Shown here piece after piece: positions 9,215 through 17,123 of a stretch of 64,000 nucleotides of DNA. The stretch is from Nitrobacteraceae bacterium AZCC 2146 (GTDB lineage Bacteria > Pseudomonadota > Alphaproteobacteria > Rhizobiales > Xanthobacteraceae): assembly GCA_036924855.1 (NCBI GenBank), contig JBAGRP010000001.1, forward strand, positions 372,001-436,000, written 5' to 3'. Position 1 is the stretch's first letter; each line of letters begins with the position of its first letter. Under the pieces are notes generated by a model that saw only the letters and a program-made list of their open reading frames with translations, ran no database searches and had not been told where the DNA came from. Both the position numbers and the translations under genes were made by a program.

Positions 9215-10339
9215 ATGTTGAGCCGAGCGCTCAGTTTAGCGACGGTGATGCTTCTGATCGGTTTCGCGGAAGTCCCGGCACAGGCCCAAAACCTCGAAGC
9301 CGGCAAAACCCCCTCCCAGATATTTTCGGGTTCGTGCGCGGTCTGCCACAAGAGTCCGCGCGGGTTGTTGAAAACGGTGGCGCCCGGGTCGCTGCCGGGC
9401 TTTCTGCGCCAGCACTATACGACCAGCACCGACATGGCTTCGCTGCTCAGTGCCTATGTCATTTCCAACGGCGCGACCGATACGCGCTATGGCGGTGGCG
9501 GCCTGACCAAGCAGGGCAAGGATTTGACCACCGAGCAGAAGCCATCCGAGCAGAAGCCGGGCGCCGCGCCGGCGCCGGCCGATGAGCCCTCTCTGTTTGG
9601 GTTTGGCCGCAGAAAGCGTGAGGCGCCGTCGCAGGAGGCTGCAAAGCCTAACGCCGATGGCCTGTCGGCTCAAAGCGAGCCGGGGACGCGTCGGGGCCGC
9701 AACGCCAAGCGCCTGGCGCGACCTGCCGCTGAAACCCCTGATGCCGCCAAGCCGGCGGTTGAAGGCAAGCCCCCGGCTGCTGCCGAGGACGAGCCGGCCG
9801 TCCGGCCGAAGCAGAAGCTCGGCAAGAAGGGCCGTCGCGGTCGCGAGGAGCCGGTGAAAACCGACGACGCCAAGGATGAGCCGAAATCCGAGCCTGCCAA
9901 GGCAGAGTCCAAGGCTGAGCCAAAGAGCGAGCCGGCGAAGCCGGATGCACCGAAGGAAGAAGCGAGCAAGCCGGCCGCCGTCAAGCCGGCTGACGAGGTC
10001 AAGCCTGAAACCGCCAAACCGGAGGCTGCAAAGCCCGAGCCGGTCAGGAGCGAACCCAAGGTTGAGACGCCGCCATTGCGTGCGGACCCGGTCCCGGCCG
10101 TGACCCCGGCGCCGAAGGCACCCGAGCCCGAATCGCGACCGGCGCGGACAGAAGCTGCGCCGCCGGCCGCCGCTCCGACGCCGGCACCTGCGGCGCTCGC
10201 ACCACCGCCGGCCGCTGCTGTGCCGAGCCCGGCTCCGGAGCCCGTTGCTCCGCCGGCGCCTGTCGCCAAGCCGACGCCACCGCCCGCGGCGCCTTCGCCG
10301 GCGTCATCCGGTCCGCCGGCACCGCCGATCTCGCAATAG
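9215..10339 (+). CDS. Exported c-type cytochrome-like protein with long Lys/Pro/Ala-rich tail
   Basis: The product (374 aa) starts with a clear Sec signal peptide cut near AQA-QN (residue 25). A single CAVCH heme-attachment motif follows at 41-45 inside a short cytochrome-like segment of about 80 residues. From about residue 105 to the end it is a low-complexity tail made of KPEAAKPE, PAPAPA and similar runs with almost no hydrophobic residues. An AGGAG ribosome site precedes the ATG. The heme motif suggests a periplasmic electron carrier or sensor; the tail suggests wall or envelope spanning. Both roles are inference. The gene is divergent from cfa and followed by a strong terminator. Confidence 0.8.
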   Translation: MLSRALSLATVMLLIGFAEVPAQAQNLEAGKTPSQIFSGSCAVCHKSPRGLLKTVAPGSLPGFLRQHYTTSTDMASLLSAYVISNGATDTRYGGGGLTKQGKDLTTEQKPSEQKPGAAPAPADEPSLFGFGRRKREAPSQEAAKPNADGLSAQSEPGTRRGRNAKRLARPAAETPDAAKPAVEGKPPAAAEDEPAVRPKQKLGKKGRRGREEPVKTDDAKDEPKSEPAKAESKAEPKSEPAKPDAPKEEASKPAAVKPADEVKPETAKPEAAKPEPVRSEPKVETPPLRADPVPAVTPAPKAPEPESRPARTEAAPPAAAPTPAPAALAPPPAAAVPSPAPEPVAPPAPVAKPTPPPAAPSPASSGPPAPPISQ

Positions 10340-10376
10340 GATGACGGGCATCTGCCGGATGCCCTGACCCTCAAAC

Positions 10377-10411
10377 AAAAAGCCCGGCCTGATGATCAGG
10401 CCGGGCTTCTT
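10377..10411. terminator. Bidirectional Rho-independent terminator
   Basis: A perfect 12-base stem (AGCCCGGCCTGA at 10381-10392, its complement at 10396-10407) with a TGA loop is flanked by an A-rich side on the left and a T-rich side on the right. It lies between the convergent cytochrome-like gene and rplI and can serve both. Confidence 0.9.
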
Positions 10412-10443
10412 TGTTCTGCACGGGCTCCCGGGGGAGCGCGGGC

Positions 10444-11037
10444 TTACTTTTCCTCGGACGCTTCGTCCTGGTCGCCCGGACGGGCATCGGGATCGAAGAA
10501 CTCGCCAGCAGCGGCAAGCGCCTCGGCAGCGGCGTCCTGGTCTTCCTGGCGGCTGCTGATGTCTTCGCCGCGGTTGATACGCTCGGCTTCATCGGCCGAT
10601 CGGGCAACGGTGACGCTGACGCTGACTTCGACTTCCGGATGCACGGCGATCGAGATCGAGTGCTTGCCGATGGTCTTGATTGGGGCATCGAGCAGCACCT
10701 GGCTGCGGGCGAAGGTGACGCCATCGCTCTCGAACGTCGCGATGATGTCGCGCACGGTCACCGAACCGAACAGCTGGCCGGTTTCCGAGGCCTGACGCAG
10801 CACGACGACGTTGCGGCCGTCGATCTTCTCGGCAACCTTGGTGGCTTCAGTCTTGGCCACCAGGTTACGCGCTTCGAGGTCGGCTTTCATGCCTTCGAAC
10901 TTCGAGCGGTTGTCGGTGGTGGCGCGCAGCGCCTTGCCGCGCTTCAGCAGAAAGTTGCGCGCAAAGCCGTCCTTGACGCGGACGACTTCGCCCATCTGGC
11001 CGAGTTTGGCGACGCGTTCCAGCAAAATGACTTCCAT
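10444..11037 (-). CDS. rplI: 50S ribosomal protein L9 (bL9)
   Basis: The N-terminal L9 domain is unmistakable: [19 protein letters not shown], then [17 protein letters not shown] binding 23S rRNA. A long central helix and the C-terminal domain follow. At 197 residues it is longer than the 149 of Escherichia coli; the excess is an acidic C-terminal tail rich in Ala, Glu and Asp (DEASEEK at the end), usual in this family of alphaproteobacteria. It is the last gene of the rpsF-rpsR-DUF2232-rplI operon. Confidence 0.98.
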   Translation of the reverse strand: MEVILLERVAKLGQMGEVVRVKDGFARNFLLKRGKALRATTDNRSKFEGMKADLEARNLVAKTEATKVAEKIDGRNVVVLRQASETGQLFGSVTVRDIIATFESDGVTFARSQVLLDAPIKTIGKHSISIAVHPEVEVSVSVTVARSADEAERINRGEDISSRQEDQDAAAEALAAAGEFFDPDARPGDQDEASEEK

Positions 11038-11091
11038 GATCGATCTCCTTTGGGTGTTGAACGAAGTTTACGTGGGGGTGAAGGGGGATTG

Positions 11092-12051
11092 TCAGGCCAC
11101 TGTCGTAGGCGGCGGCCGGCGTTGCAGAAAGCGTTGGCGAAATCCGAAGAAGGCGTCGGCGAGGCCCAGTCCGACCATCGCCAGGATCGGCCAGCCGAAC
11201 ACCAGCACGACGGCGTAGGTCGAGCTCAGCCACAGCACGCGGCTTTTCATGCCCAGCGTCAGCGTATGCAGCGCGGCAAAACCGGTCAGCGCATAGGCCA
11301 TCATCAGCGTCGAGCTGACGATCTGCGCGAAGATGCCGAGGACGCCGCCGGTGAACGACACTGCGATCGCCAGGCATAGTGCCACCAGCGTCATCGGCGG
11401 CAGCTCTGCGGATTTCAGGTCGGGCCAGGCGCGATGCAGCCGGCCGGAGGTGACGGTGATTTTTCCGGCAAGCCAGAGATTGAGCGTCAGCGTCATGATC
11501 GCGACGATGGCCGCGGCAGCCGGTGCAATCGTCACCAGCGCGTTGATGAGTTGCTCGGCGTCGCCGTCGGCCACGCCGCTGCGCGGGCCCATGATGCTCA
11601 TCAGGGCGCGCTTCAGGGAGGCGACGATGGTTTCGCCGTCGGTGCCTAAGGTGAGCAGGGCGCCCATGGTGGTGAGAGCGGCAAAGCCGGCGACCCAGAG
11701 CAGGATGCGGCCGACCGGATACCATTCGACGACCGGGGTGGTTGCCGCAGCCCCATTCGCTGGTACGGGGCGGCCGAGCAATGCGAGATGGCCGAGCCAC
11801 CAGGCCGGCAGCGCGACGGTGACGACGAAGGCGATGAGGTAGGGCATGCCGAACAGCAGGCCGAGCCCGGTGCCGGCGGCGATGCCGCCAATGGCGGCGC
11901 CCAGCGGACCCCAGCCGAGACCGGCCACCATCAGGGGCAGCGGCGCCAGATAGAACAGCAACAGTGAAATCAGCGCGCCCGAAATGATCGAGGCGAACAT
12001 CAGCGCCGAGGCACAGCCGGCAGCGAGCGCAATGAGGATATTGGTGATCAT
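11092..12051 (-). CDS. DUF2232 family membrane protein
   Basis: The 319-residue product has about eight hydrophobic segments (for instance ALISLLLFYLAPLPLMVAGL near the start), short loops and no long soluble domain. Its position between rpsR and rplI on the same strand is conserved in Bradyrhizobium and relatives, where the gene carries a DUF2232 annotation. The function is unknown. It lies 54 bases upstream of rplI and is separated from rpsR by a palindromic repeat element. Confidence 0.85.
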   Translation of the reverse strand: MITNILIALAAGCASALMFASIISGALISLLLFYLAPLPLMVAGLGWGPLGAAIGGIAAGTGLGLLFGMPYLIAFVVTVALPAWWLGHLALLGRPVPANGAAATTPVVEWYPVGRILLWVAGFAALTTMGALLTLGTDGETIVASLKRALMSIMGPRSGVADGDAEQLINALVTIAPAAAAIVAIMTLTLNLWLAGKITVTSGRLHRAWPDLKSAELPPMTLVALCLAIAVSFTGGVLGIFAQIVSSTLMMAYALTGFAALHTLTLGMKSRVLWLSSTYAVVLVFGWPILAMVGLGLADAFFGFRQRFLQRRPPPTTVA

Positions 12052-12150
12052 CAGCTGTCCCGCTCCTTTCGAGCGGTTAGAGGTCTAAGGACCCCAACCA
12101 TCGGCGACCGGACGACCCGGAAGCCTTATGAGAAATTTCTAAACCGAACT

Positions 12151-12261
12151 GTCATTCCGGGGCGCTCGCTTCTTGGCGAGCGAACCCGGAATCTTTTCGT
12201 GTTCATCTCATCGGGATTCCGGGTTCGCGTCCGGCTGAAGCCGTACGCGCCCCGGAATGAC
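12151..12261. repeat. Nested palindromic repeat element
   Basis: The ends are a perfect 15-base inverted repeat (GTCATTCCGGGGCGC at 12151-12165, complement at 12247-12261). Inside it is a second perfect 14-base inverted repeat (12180-12193 and 12215-12228) and a short CGCTCGC hairpin. The same GTCATTCCGGG end recurs at 56899. It sits inside the ribosomal operon between rpsR and DUF2232. Confidence 0.85.
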
Positions 12262-12263
12262 GA

Positions 12264-12503
12264 TTAGCGGATGACGTAGGGGAGCAGACCGAGGAAACGC
12301 GAGCGCTTGATGGCGCGGGCGAGTTCACGCTGCTTCTTGGCGGAGACGGCGGTGATGCGGCTCGGCACGATCTTGCCGCGCTCGGAGACGTAACGCATCA
12401 GCAGCTTGGAATCCTTGTAGTCGATCTTCGGCGCGTTCGGACCTGTGAACGGGCAGGTCTTGCGACGGCGGAAAAACGGACGGCGTGCACCAGCTTCAGC
12501 CAT
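12264..12503 (-). CDS. rpsR: 30S ribosomal protein S18 (bS18)
   Basis: The 79-residue product has the standard S18 core: [19 protein letters not shown], then [21 protein letters not shown] and the rRNA-binding [23 protein letters not shown]18 pairs with S6 on the 30S platform. The gene starts five bases after rpsF ends, so the two are translationally close. The stop lies two bases from the palindromic repeat. Confidence 0.98.
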   Translation of the reverse strand: MAEAGARRPFFRRRKTCPFTGPNAPKIDYKDSKLLMRYVSERGKIVPSRITAVSAKKQRELARAIKRSRFLGLLPYVIR

Positions 12504-12508
12504 GATGC

Positions 12509-13018
12509 TTACTCCTCAACCGATGCTGCAGGGGCGGCGTCATCGTCGCGCGGACGGCGCGGACCACGATCGCCACGGAAGCCACCGCCTTCACGGTCGC
12601 CGCCACGGAAACCACCGCCTTCGCGGTCACCACGGAAACCACCTTCGCGGTCGCCACGGAAGCCGCCGCCACGGTCGTCGCGATCACGATCGCGATCGGC
12701 CTTGCGCATCATGGCCGAGGGACCTTCCTCGTGCTCTTCGACGCGAACGGTGAGATAACGGATGACGTCTTCGCTGATACGCTCCTGGCGCTCGACTTCG
12801 ACGATCGCCGAGGAGGGGCCGTCGATGTTCAAGAGCACGAAGTGCGCCTTGCGATTCTTGTTCATGCGATAGGTCAGGGAACGTACGCCCCAGTTTTCCA
12901 TCTTCACGACCTTGCCGCCGAGACCTTCGACGATGCCGGTCATCTGGGTGGTGAGGTCTTCGACCTGCTGGGCGCTCGCATCCTGGCGCGCGAGAAATAC
13001 ATGCTCATAAAGAGGCAT
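12509..13018 (-). CDS. rpsF: 30S ribosomal protein S6 (bS6) with Gly/Arg-rich tail
   Basis: Residues 1 to about 100 are a normal S6 ([20 protein letters not shown], then [21 protein letters not shown]). From about residue 110 the protein continues into a tail of repeated GGFRGDRE units ending in an acidic ASVEE. The tail is encoded by near-identical DNA repeats at about 12546-12690. The ATG at 13018 is chosen over 13057 because it gives the canonical N-terminus. The tail resembles RGG-type RNA-binding sequences; a role in RNA contact is inference. Confidence 0.97.
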   Translation of the reverse strand: MPLYEHVFLARQDASAQQVEDLTTQMTGIVEGLGGKVVKMENWGVRSLTYRMNKNRKAHFVLLNIDGPSSAIVEVERQERISEDVIRYLTVRVEEHEEGPSAMMRKADRDRDRDDRGGGFRGDREGGFRGDREGGGFRGGDREGGGFRGDRGPRRPRDDDAAPAASVEE

Positions 13019-13282
13019 GGGTGTCCTTTCCAATGTTAGCGCGTTTCCCGGCGGCAAGCCCTTCGAACCCTTAGGAAAGGACTCGATATTGCTCAGAAGG
13101 CGGAAGCACGGGACGACGGGCCAACTGGCCCTGCCACATCAAGTTCAAAACGGTGAAATTGCTGAGACCGTCCGTTCAGCTCCCGGCCGGGATCTGCGGA
13201 TAGGCGCGTTATAGGGATTTTGAGGGGATTGGCAAGGAAAAGAGCGGAAATCGAGGGAAGATTAAGGCCCGCAATGTCGCGA

Positions 13283-14575
13283 TTACCGTGTCCAGGTGGC
13301 TGAATTCGCCAGATTCGGGATTACCGCGGCTGCCAATCCGGCATGAGCTTTCTCCGAGGGGGCAAGATTCACAGCCTCTGCGCTGGAGACATGGACGACG
13401 AAACCGCCCTTGCCGCGGCGTTTGGCGTCGTACATCGCGCGGTCGGCCGCGCTCAATAGTTCGTCGGCGGTGGCCCCGTCGCACGGCGCTGATGCGATAC
13501 CGATACTGATTCCGACCCGTGCCGTGGGGTCAAATTCGAACGGTTCGGAGATCTGAGCAATGATCCGCCGGGCAACTTCTGCGGCTTCGCCGTGTGTAAT
13601 GTTCGGCAGCAGGATGACAAATTCGTCGCCGCCGATGCGGCATACGACATCGGCGTCGCGGACGCTGGCTCGCAGGCGGTTCGCGACCGCGACAAGAACG
13701 GCATCACCTGCGGCATGTCCGAGCCGGTCGTTGACGCCCTTGAAGCCGTCGAGATCAAGACAGAATACGGTGAGTTTCGCGCCTGACGATTCCGGCTTTT
13801 GTGACGGCCCCGCAAGCAGTTCAGCGAACAGCTTCAGATTCAGGGCGCGGTTCGGCAGGCCGGTGAGCAGGTCGTGATGCGCCATCAGGCGATTGTTGCG
13901 CTCGGAATGGTGAAGGTCGAGCAGGACCTTGTGGTTCTCCAGCAGCAGGAAAATCATCCCAGCAGTATAGACCGGGGTTTGCAGGCCGATCAGGAACAGG
14001 AACGGGATCGGCGACAGCAGCATGGCCAGCGCGAAGGGTAACGCCAGGATGCAGATCAGCAGAATGCCGTAGCGCGGGGTGCCGGCGTTACGCGAGGCAA
14101 TGCCGCCGATGAGGTTGGCGAGGCCGATGCCGGCCATCAGGATCAATGGCAGGTTGCCGGACCCGACACATTGATAACAGCCGACGGAAATCAGGACCAT
14201 CGAAGTCAGCCCGGCCCAGATCGGCGCGATAGTCTTTACGGGGTGGCCGGATCTGGCTTTCGCAAGACCGTTCATCAGCAAATAAATTCGGATGCTGCCG
14301 AGAACCACTTCCGCCGAGAGCCAGGCATAGGCCCAGGTGGCGCCGGTCAGTGTGGCGGCTATCGTGGCCAGGAACAATGATCCCAGTACGGCCACGACCA
14401 GCGTCTTTGTCTTGCTAATTCTTTGATGCAGCAATTCCTTGCCGATCTCATCGGGCTGCGCCTGCGGTGCGGCGAGAAGCCAGTCGACCCAGCCTTGCAA
14501 GCGAAGCCAGGGCCGCTCCGGTTGCCCTGCAAGAGCGGAATATGTCGATGAAATCGGTGAGTCTGCGTGTGCCAT
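13283..14575 (-). CDS. Membrane-bound diguanylate cyclase (GGDEF)
   Basis: The N-terminal half has about six hydrophobic segments, making a membrane sensor region. The C-terminal half is a complete GGDEF domain that makes cyclic di-GMP from GTP. The active-site GGDEF is intact (CRIGGDEFVILLPN), and an RxxD inhibitory site (RDAD) lies exactly five residues before it, so product inhibition is expected. No EAL domain is present. An in-frame ATG at 14599 is an alternative start. The gene is divergent from fabD. Two PilZ proteins, possible effectors, are encoded at 57 and 59.8 kb. Confidence 0.93.
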   Translation of the reverse strand: MAHADSPISSTYSALAGQPERPWLRLQGWVDWLLAAPQAQPDEIGKELLHQRISKTKTLVVAVLGSLFLATIAATLTGATWAYAWLSAEVVLGSIRIYLLMNGLAKARSGHPVKTIAPIWAGLTSMVLISVGCYQCVGSGNLPLILMAGIGLANLIGGIASRNAGTPRYGILLICILALPFALAMLLSPIPFLFLIGLQTPVYTAGMIFLLLENHKVLLDLHHSERNNRLMAHHDLLTGLPNRALNLKLFAELLAGPSQKPESSGAKLTVFCLDLDGFKGVNDRLGHAAGDAVLVAVANRLRASVRDADVVCRIGGDEFVILLPNITHGEAAEVARRIIAQISEPFEFDPTARVGISIGIASAPCDGATADELLSAADRAMYDAKRRGKGGFVVHVSSAEAVNLAPSEKAHAGLAAAVIPNLANSATWTR

Positions 14576-14703
14576 GGTCCCAGTTACAGCGGCTGGCATT
14601 GAAGGCCGCTTAAGTGCGGCGACCAGGTTCCATTTAGTTCCACTTAGAGTAAAAATTTACCTTTCTTTGCGGTTGGTTGGCTGTGGCGCCGCGCCTGTTC
14701 GGC

Positions 14704-14733
14704 TTGACAGTGTGACGCAAGCCGGTGTCTTAC
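14704..14733 (+). promoter_or_regulatory. Candidate sigma-70-like promoter of fabD
   Basis: A perfect TTGACA at 14704-14709 is followed after 18 bases by TCTTAC, a weak -10 with three of six consensus bases. It ends 39 bases before the fabD start. The -35 is strong, the -10 is not. Confidence 0.45.
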
Positions 14734-14772
14734 GGCGCAACTTACAGAGCTTTCAGGGGTTCAGAGGCGTCC

Positions 14773-15732
14773 ATGACCGCAGCATTTACCTTTCCGGGGC
14801 AGGGCTCCCAGGCCGTCGGTATGGGCAAGGCGCTGGCCGAGACGTTTCCGGCCGCCCGGGCGGTGTTCGACGAGGTCGATTCGGCGCTCGGCGAGAAGCT
14901 GACCGCCACTATCTGGGATGGCCCGGCCGAATTCCTCCAACTGACCCAGAACGCTCAGCCGGCGTTGATGGCGGTCTCGCTGGCGACCATGCGCGTGCTG
15001 GAGACCGAGGCCGGGATTTCGCTGGCCCGCGACGCCGCCTTCGTGGCCGGCCACTCGCTCGGCGAATATTCGGCGCTGGCAGCTGCCGGCAGCCTCTCCA
15101 TCAGCGATGCCGCGCGGCTGCTGCGCACTCGCGGTCTCGCCATGCAGAAGGCGGTGCCGGTCGGCGTCGGTGCGATGGCGGCATTGCTCGGGCTCGACTA
15201 CGAGACCGCAGTGGCGGTGGCCGAGGAAGCCGCACAGGGTGAGGTCTGCCAGGCTGCCAACGACAATGGTGGCGGGCAGGTGGTCGTCTCCGGCGACAAG
15301 GCCGCCGTTGAACGCGCGCTCGAGATCGCCAAGACCAAAGGTGCCAAGCGCGCCATGCTGCTGCCGGTCTCCGCTCCCTTTCACTGCCGCTTGATGCAGC
15401 CGGCCGCCGACGTGATGGCGCAGGCGCTGGCCGACGTGACTATCCACAAGCCGGCCGTACCGCTGGTGTCGAACGTATTGGCCGCGGCGCTGAGCGATCC
15501 CGACGAGATTCGCCGCCGTCTGGTCGAGCAGGTCACCGGCACAGTGCGCTGGCGCGAGTCGGTGCTCTATATGGCGAGCCATGGCGTCACCCGCTTTCTC
15601 GAGGTCGGCGCCGGCAAGGTGCTGAGCGGTCTCGTCAAGCGTATCGCCGAGGGCGCGGTCGGCATTGCCGTCGGCGGCCCCAATGACATTGCCGCCGCCA
15701 AGGATGCGCTTGCTGCTGCGCATTCGGCGTGA
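14773..15732 (+). CDS. fabD: Malonyl-CoA:ACP transacylase FabD
   Basis: FabD transfers malonyl from CoA to acyl carrier protein, the entry step of fatty acid elongation. The 319-residue product begins TAAFTFPGQGSQAVGMG, carries the nucleophile motif GHSLGEYSA with S95, and has the catalytic histidine in SAPFHCRLM (H204). The ATG at 14773 is chosen over the in-frame start at 14725 because homologues begin there. fabG follows after 22 bases. Confidence 0.97.
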   Translation: MTAAFTFPGQGSQAVGMGKALAETFPAARAVFDEVDSALGEKLTATIWDGPAEFLQLTQNAQPALMAVSLATMRVLETEAGISLARDAAFVAGHSLGEYSALAAAGSLSISDAARLLRTRGLAMQKAVPVGVGAMAALLGLDYETAVAVAEEAAQGEVCQAANDNGGGQVVVSGDKAAVERALEIAKTKGAKRAMLLPVSAPFHCRLMQPAADVMAQALADVTIHKPAVPLVSNVLAAALSDPDEIRRRLVEQVTGTVRWRESVLYMASHGVTRFLEVGAGKVLSGLVKRIAEGAVGIAVGGPNDIAAAKDALAAAHSA

Positions 15733-15754
15733 GCGGCCAGAGGAGAATTGAGAC

Positions 15755-16492
15755 ATGTTTGATCTGACAGGCAGGACGGCGCTGGTGACCGGTGCGACCG
15801 GCGGCATCGGCGGCGCGATTGCGACAGCGCTGCATGCGCAGGGCGCCACCGTGGCGTTGTCCGGGACGCGCCGCGAGGTGCTGGAGACGCTGGCCGCAAA
15901 GCTCGGCGGCCGCACCCACGTGCTGCCGTGCAATCTTTCCGACGCCGCCGAGGTCGAGGCCCTGGTGCCATCAGCGGAGAAGGTGATGGGCCAGCTCGAC
16001 ATCCTGGTGAGCAATGCCGGCATCACCCGCGACAATCTGTTCGTGCAGTTGAAGGACGAGGACTGGGACGACGTCATCAACGTCAACCTGACCGCGACAT
16101 TTCGTCTGGCCCGCGCCGCGACCAAGCTGATGATGCGCAAGCGCTTCGGCCGCATCATCGCCATCACCTCCGTGGTCGGCGTCACCGGCAATCCCGGCCA
16201 GGGCAACTACACCGCCGCGAAGGCGGGACTGATCGGCATGATCAAGACGCTTGGCGCCGAATACGCCAAACGCAATGTGACAGCGAATTGTATCGCACCG
16301 GGGTTTATCGCCACGCCGATGACGGATGCGCTGAACGACAAGCAGCGCGAAACGATTCTGACCAAGGTGCCGGCCGGGCGTCTGGGCACGCCGGAAGATA
16401 TTGCGGCGGCGGCGGTGTATTTGAGTTCAAATGAGGCGGCCTACGTCACCGGGCAGACGATCCACGTCAACGGCGGCATGGCTATGATTTGA
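15755..16492 (+). CDS. fabG: 3-oxoacyl-ACP reductase FabG
   Basis: This short-chain dehydrogenase reduces 3-oxoacyl-ACP with NADPH. It has the cofactor motif TGATGGIGG at about 12-20, the NAG motif, the catalytic serine S139 (ITSVVG) and YTAAK with Y152 and K156. The C-terminal YVTGQTIHVNGGMAM is typical. The length of 245 residues is exactly usual. A GAGGAG-like ribosome site precedes the start. It forms an operon with fabD. Confidence 0.97.
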   Translation: MFDLTGRTALVTGATGGIGGAIATALHAQGATVALSGTRREVLETLAAKLGGRTHVLPCNLSDAAEVEALVPSAEKVMGQLDILVSNAGITRDNLFVQLKDEDWDDVINVNLTATFRLARAATKLMMRKRFGRIIAITSVVGVTGNPGQGNYTAAKAGLIGMIKTLGAEYAKRNVTANCIAPGFIATPMTDALNDKQRETILTKVPAGRLGTPEDIAAAAVYLSSNEAAYVTGQTIHVNGGMAMI

Positions 16493-16524
16493 GCGTTGGG
16501 GAACCCCAACGCTGTGATTTGATT
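16491..16524 (+). terminator. Probable terminator after fabG
   Basis: A perfect ten-base stem, AGCGTTGGGG (16492-16501) and its complement (16504-16513) with an AA turn, begins inside the fabG stop codon and is followed by GTGATTTGATTG. The T tract is interrupted, so termination may be partial. Confidence 0.6.
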
Positions 16525-16790
16525 GATGTTTGGACGGTTACCGGGGCGTGTGGCCAAGACTTTCGAAGTATGGTAACCGAACCACGAACGGTAGGGCAAA
16601 GAAGGCCATTGCAGGAATTTGAAACCCTGTATATTGGCGGGGCCGAGCCTGTCGTGTTCGCAAGGCTCCGTCCGGGACGACGGGGTCAATCCAGATCAAG
16701 CGCAATTGCGCAGGTTAGAACGAGTTAACGCTCCACGATGGCTCGTATCGTCTGCGGACGGGCCCAATGAAACAAGCACGAGGTTGAACG
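16525..16790. other. Gap upstream of acpP
   Basis: No gene is visible here. It separates the fabG terminator from acpP and must hold the acpP promoter. TTGCAG near 16609 and TATATT near 16630 are possible elements, but their 15-base spacing is too short to call. The sequence just before acpP reads through AACGATG with only a weak ribosome site. Confidence 0.4.
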
Positions 16791-17030
16791 ATGAGCGAGA
16801 TTGGCGAGCGAGTTAAGAAGATCGTGGTCGAACACCTTGGTGTTGAACCCGAGAAGGTTGTCGATGCCGCGAGCTTCATTGATGATCTCGGCGCCGACAG
16901 TCTCGACACTGTCGAGCTCGTGATGGCATTCGAAGAAGAGTTCGGCTGCGAAATTCCGGACGACGCCGCAGAGACGATCTTGACCGTCGGCGACGCCACC
17001 AAATTTCTTGAAAAAAACGCAAAAAGCTGA
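16791..17030 (+). CDS. acpP: Acyl carrier protein
   Basis: The 79-residue acidic protein is a canonical [21 protein letters not shown], with the phosphopantetheine attachment site ADSLDTVEL at S37 and the closing helix [17 protein letters not shown]. It carries growing acyl chains for fatty acid and lipid A synthesis. It is flanked by fabG and fabF, and separated from fabF by a hairpin at 17051. Confidence 0.98.
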   Translation: MSEIGERVKKIVVEHLGVEPEKVVDAASFIDDLGADSLDTVELVMAFEEEFGCEIPDDAAETILTVGDATKFLEKNAKS

Positions 17031-17050
17031 CGCCTTCGTGCGACACACTT

Positions 17051-17089
17051 GAAGCCGGACGGATCGCGTTTGTGCGATCCACCGGCTTC
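17051..17089 (+). terminator. Hairpin between acpP and fabF (attenuator-like)
   Basis: GAAGCCGG (17051-17058) plus GGATCGC (17061-17067) pair with GCGATCC (17074-17080) and CCGGCTTC (17082-17089), leaving a short GTTTGT loop and a small bulge. Only CTTGCTG follows, so the T tract is weak. It would allow much more acpP than fabF transcript, or act in mRNA processing. Confidence 0.6.
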
Positions 17090-17123
17090 TTGCTGTGACG
17101 TGCAGGGACCAGGCGGAGGATCG

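Noticed and set aside
12546..12690. Regular short DNA repeats resembling a CRISPR array
   Set aside because: The repeats are in frame inside rpsF and code for the GGFRGDRE tail. There are no unique spacers and no cas genes.
16525..16790. Possible tRNA or small RNA before acpP
   Set aside because: No cloverleaf pairing or terminator-closed transcript could be made out; the region is better read as a promoter gap.
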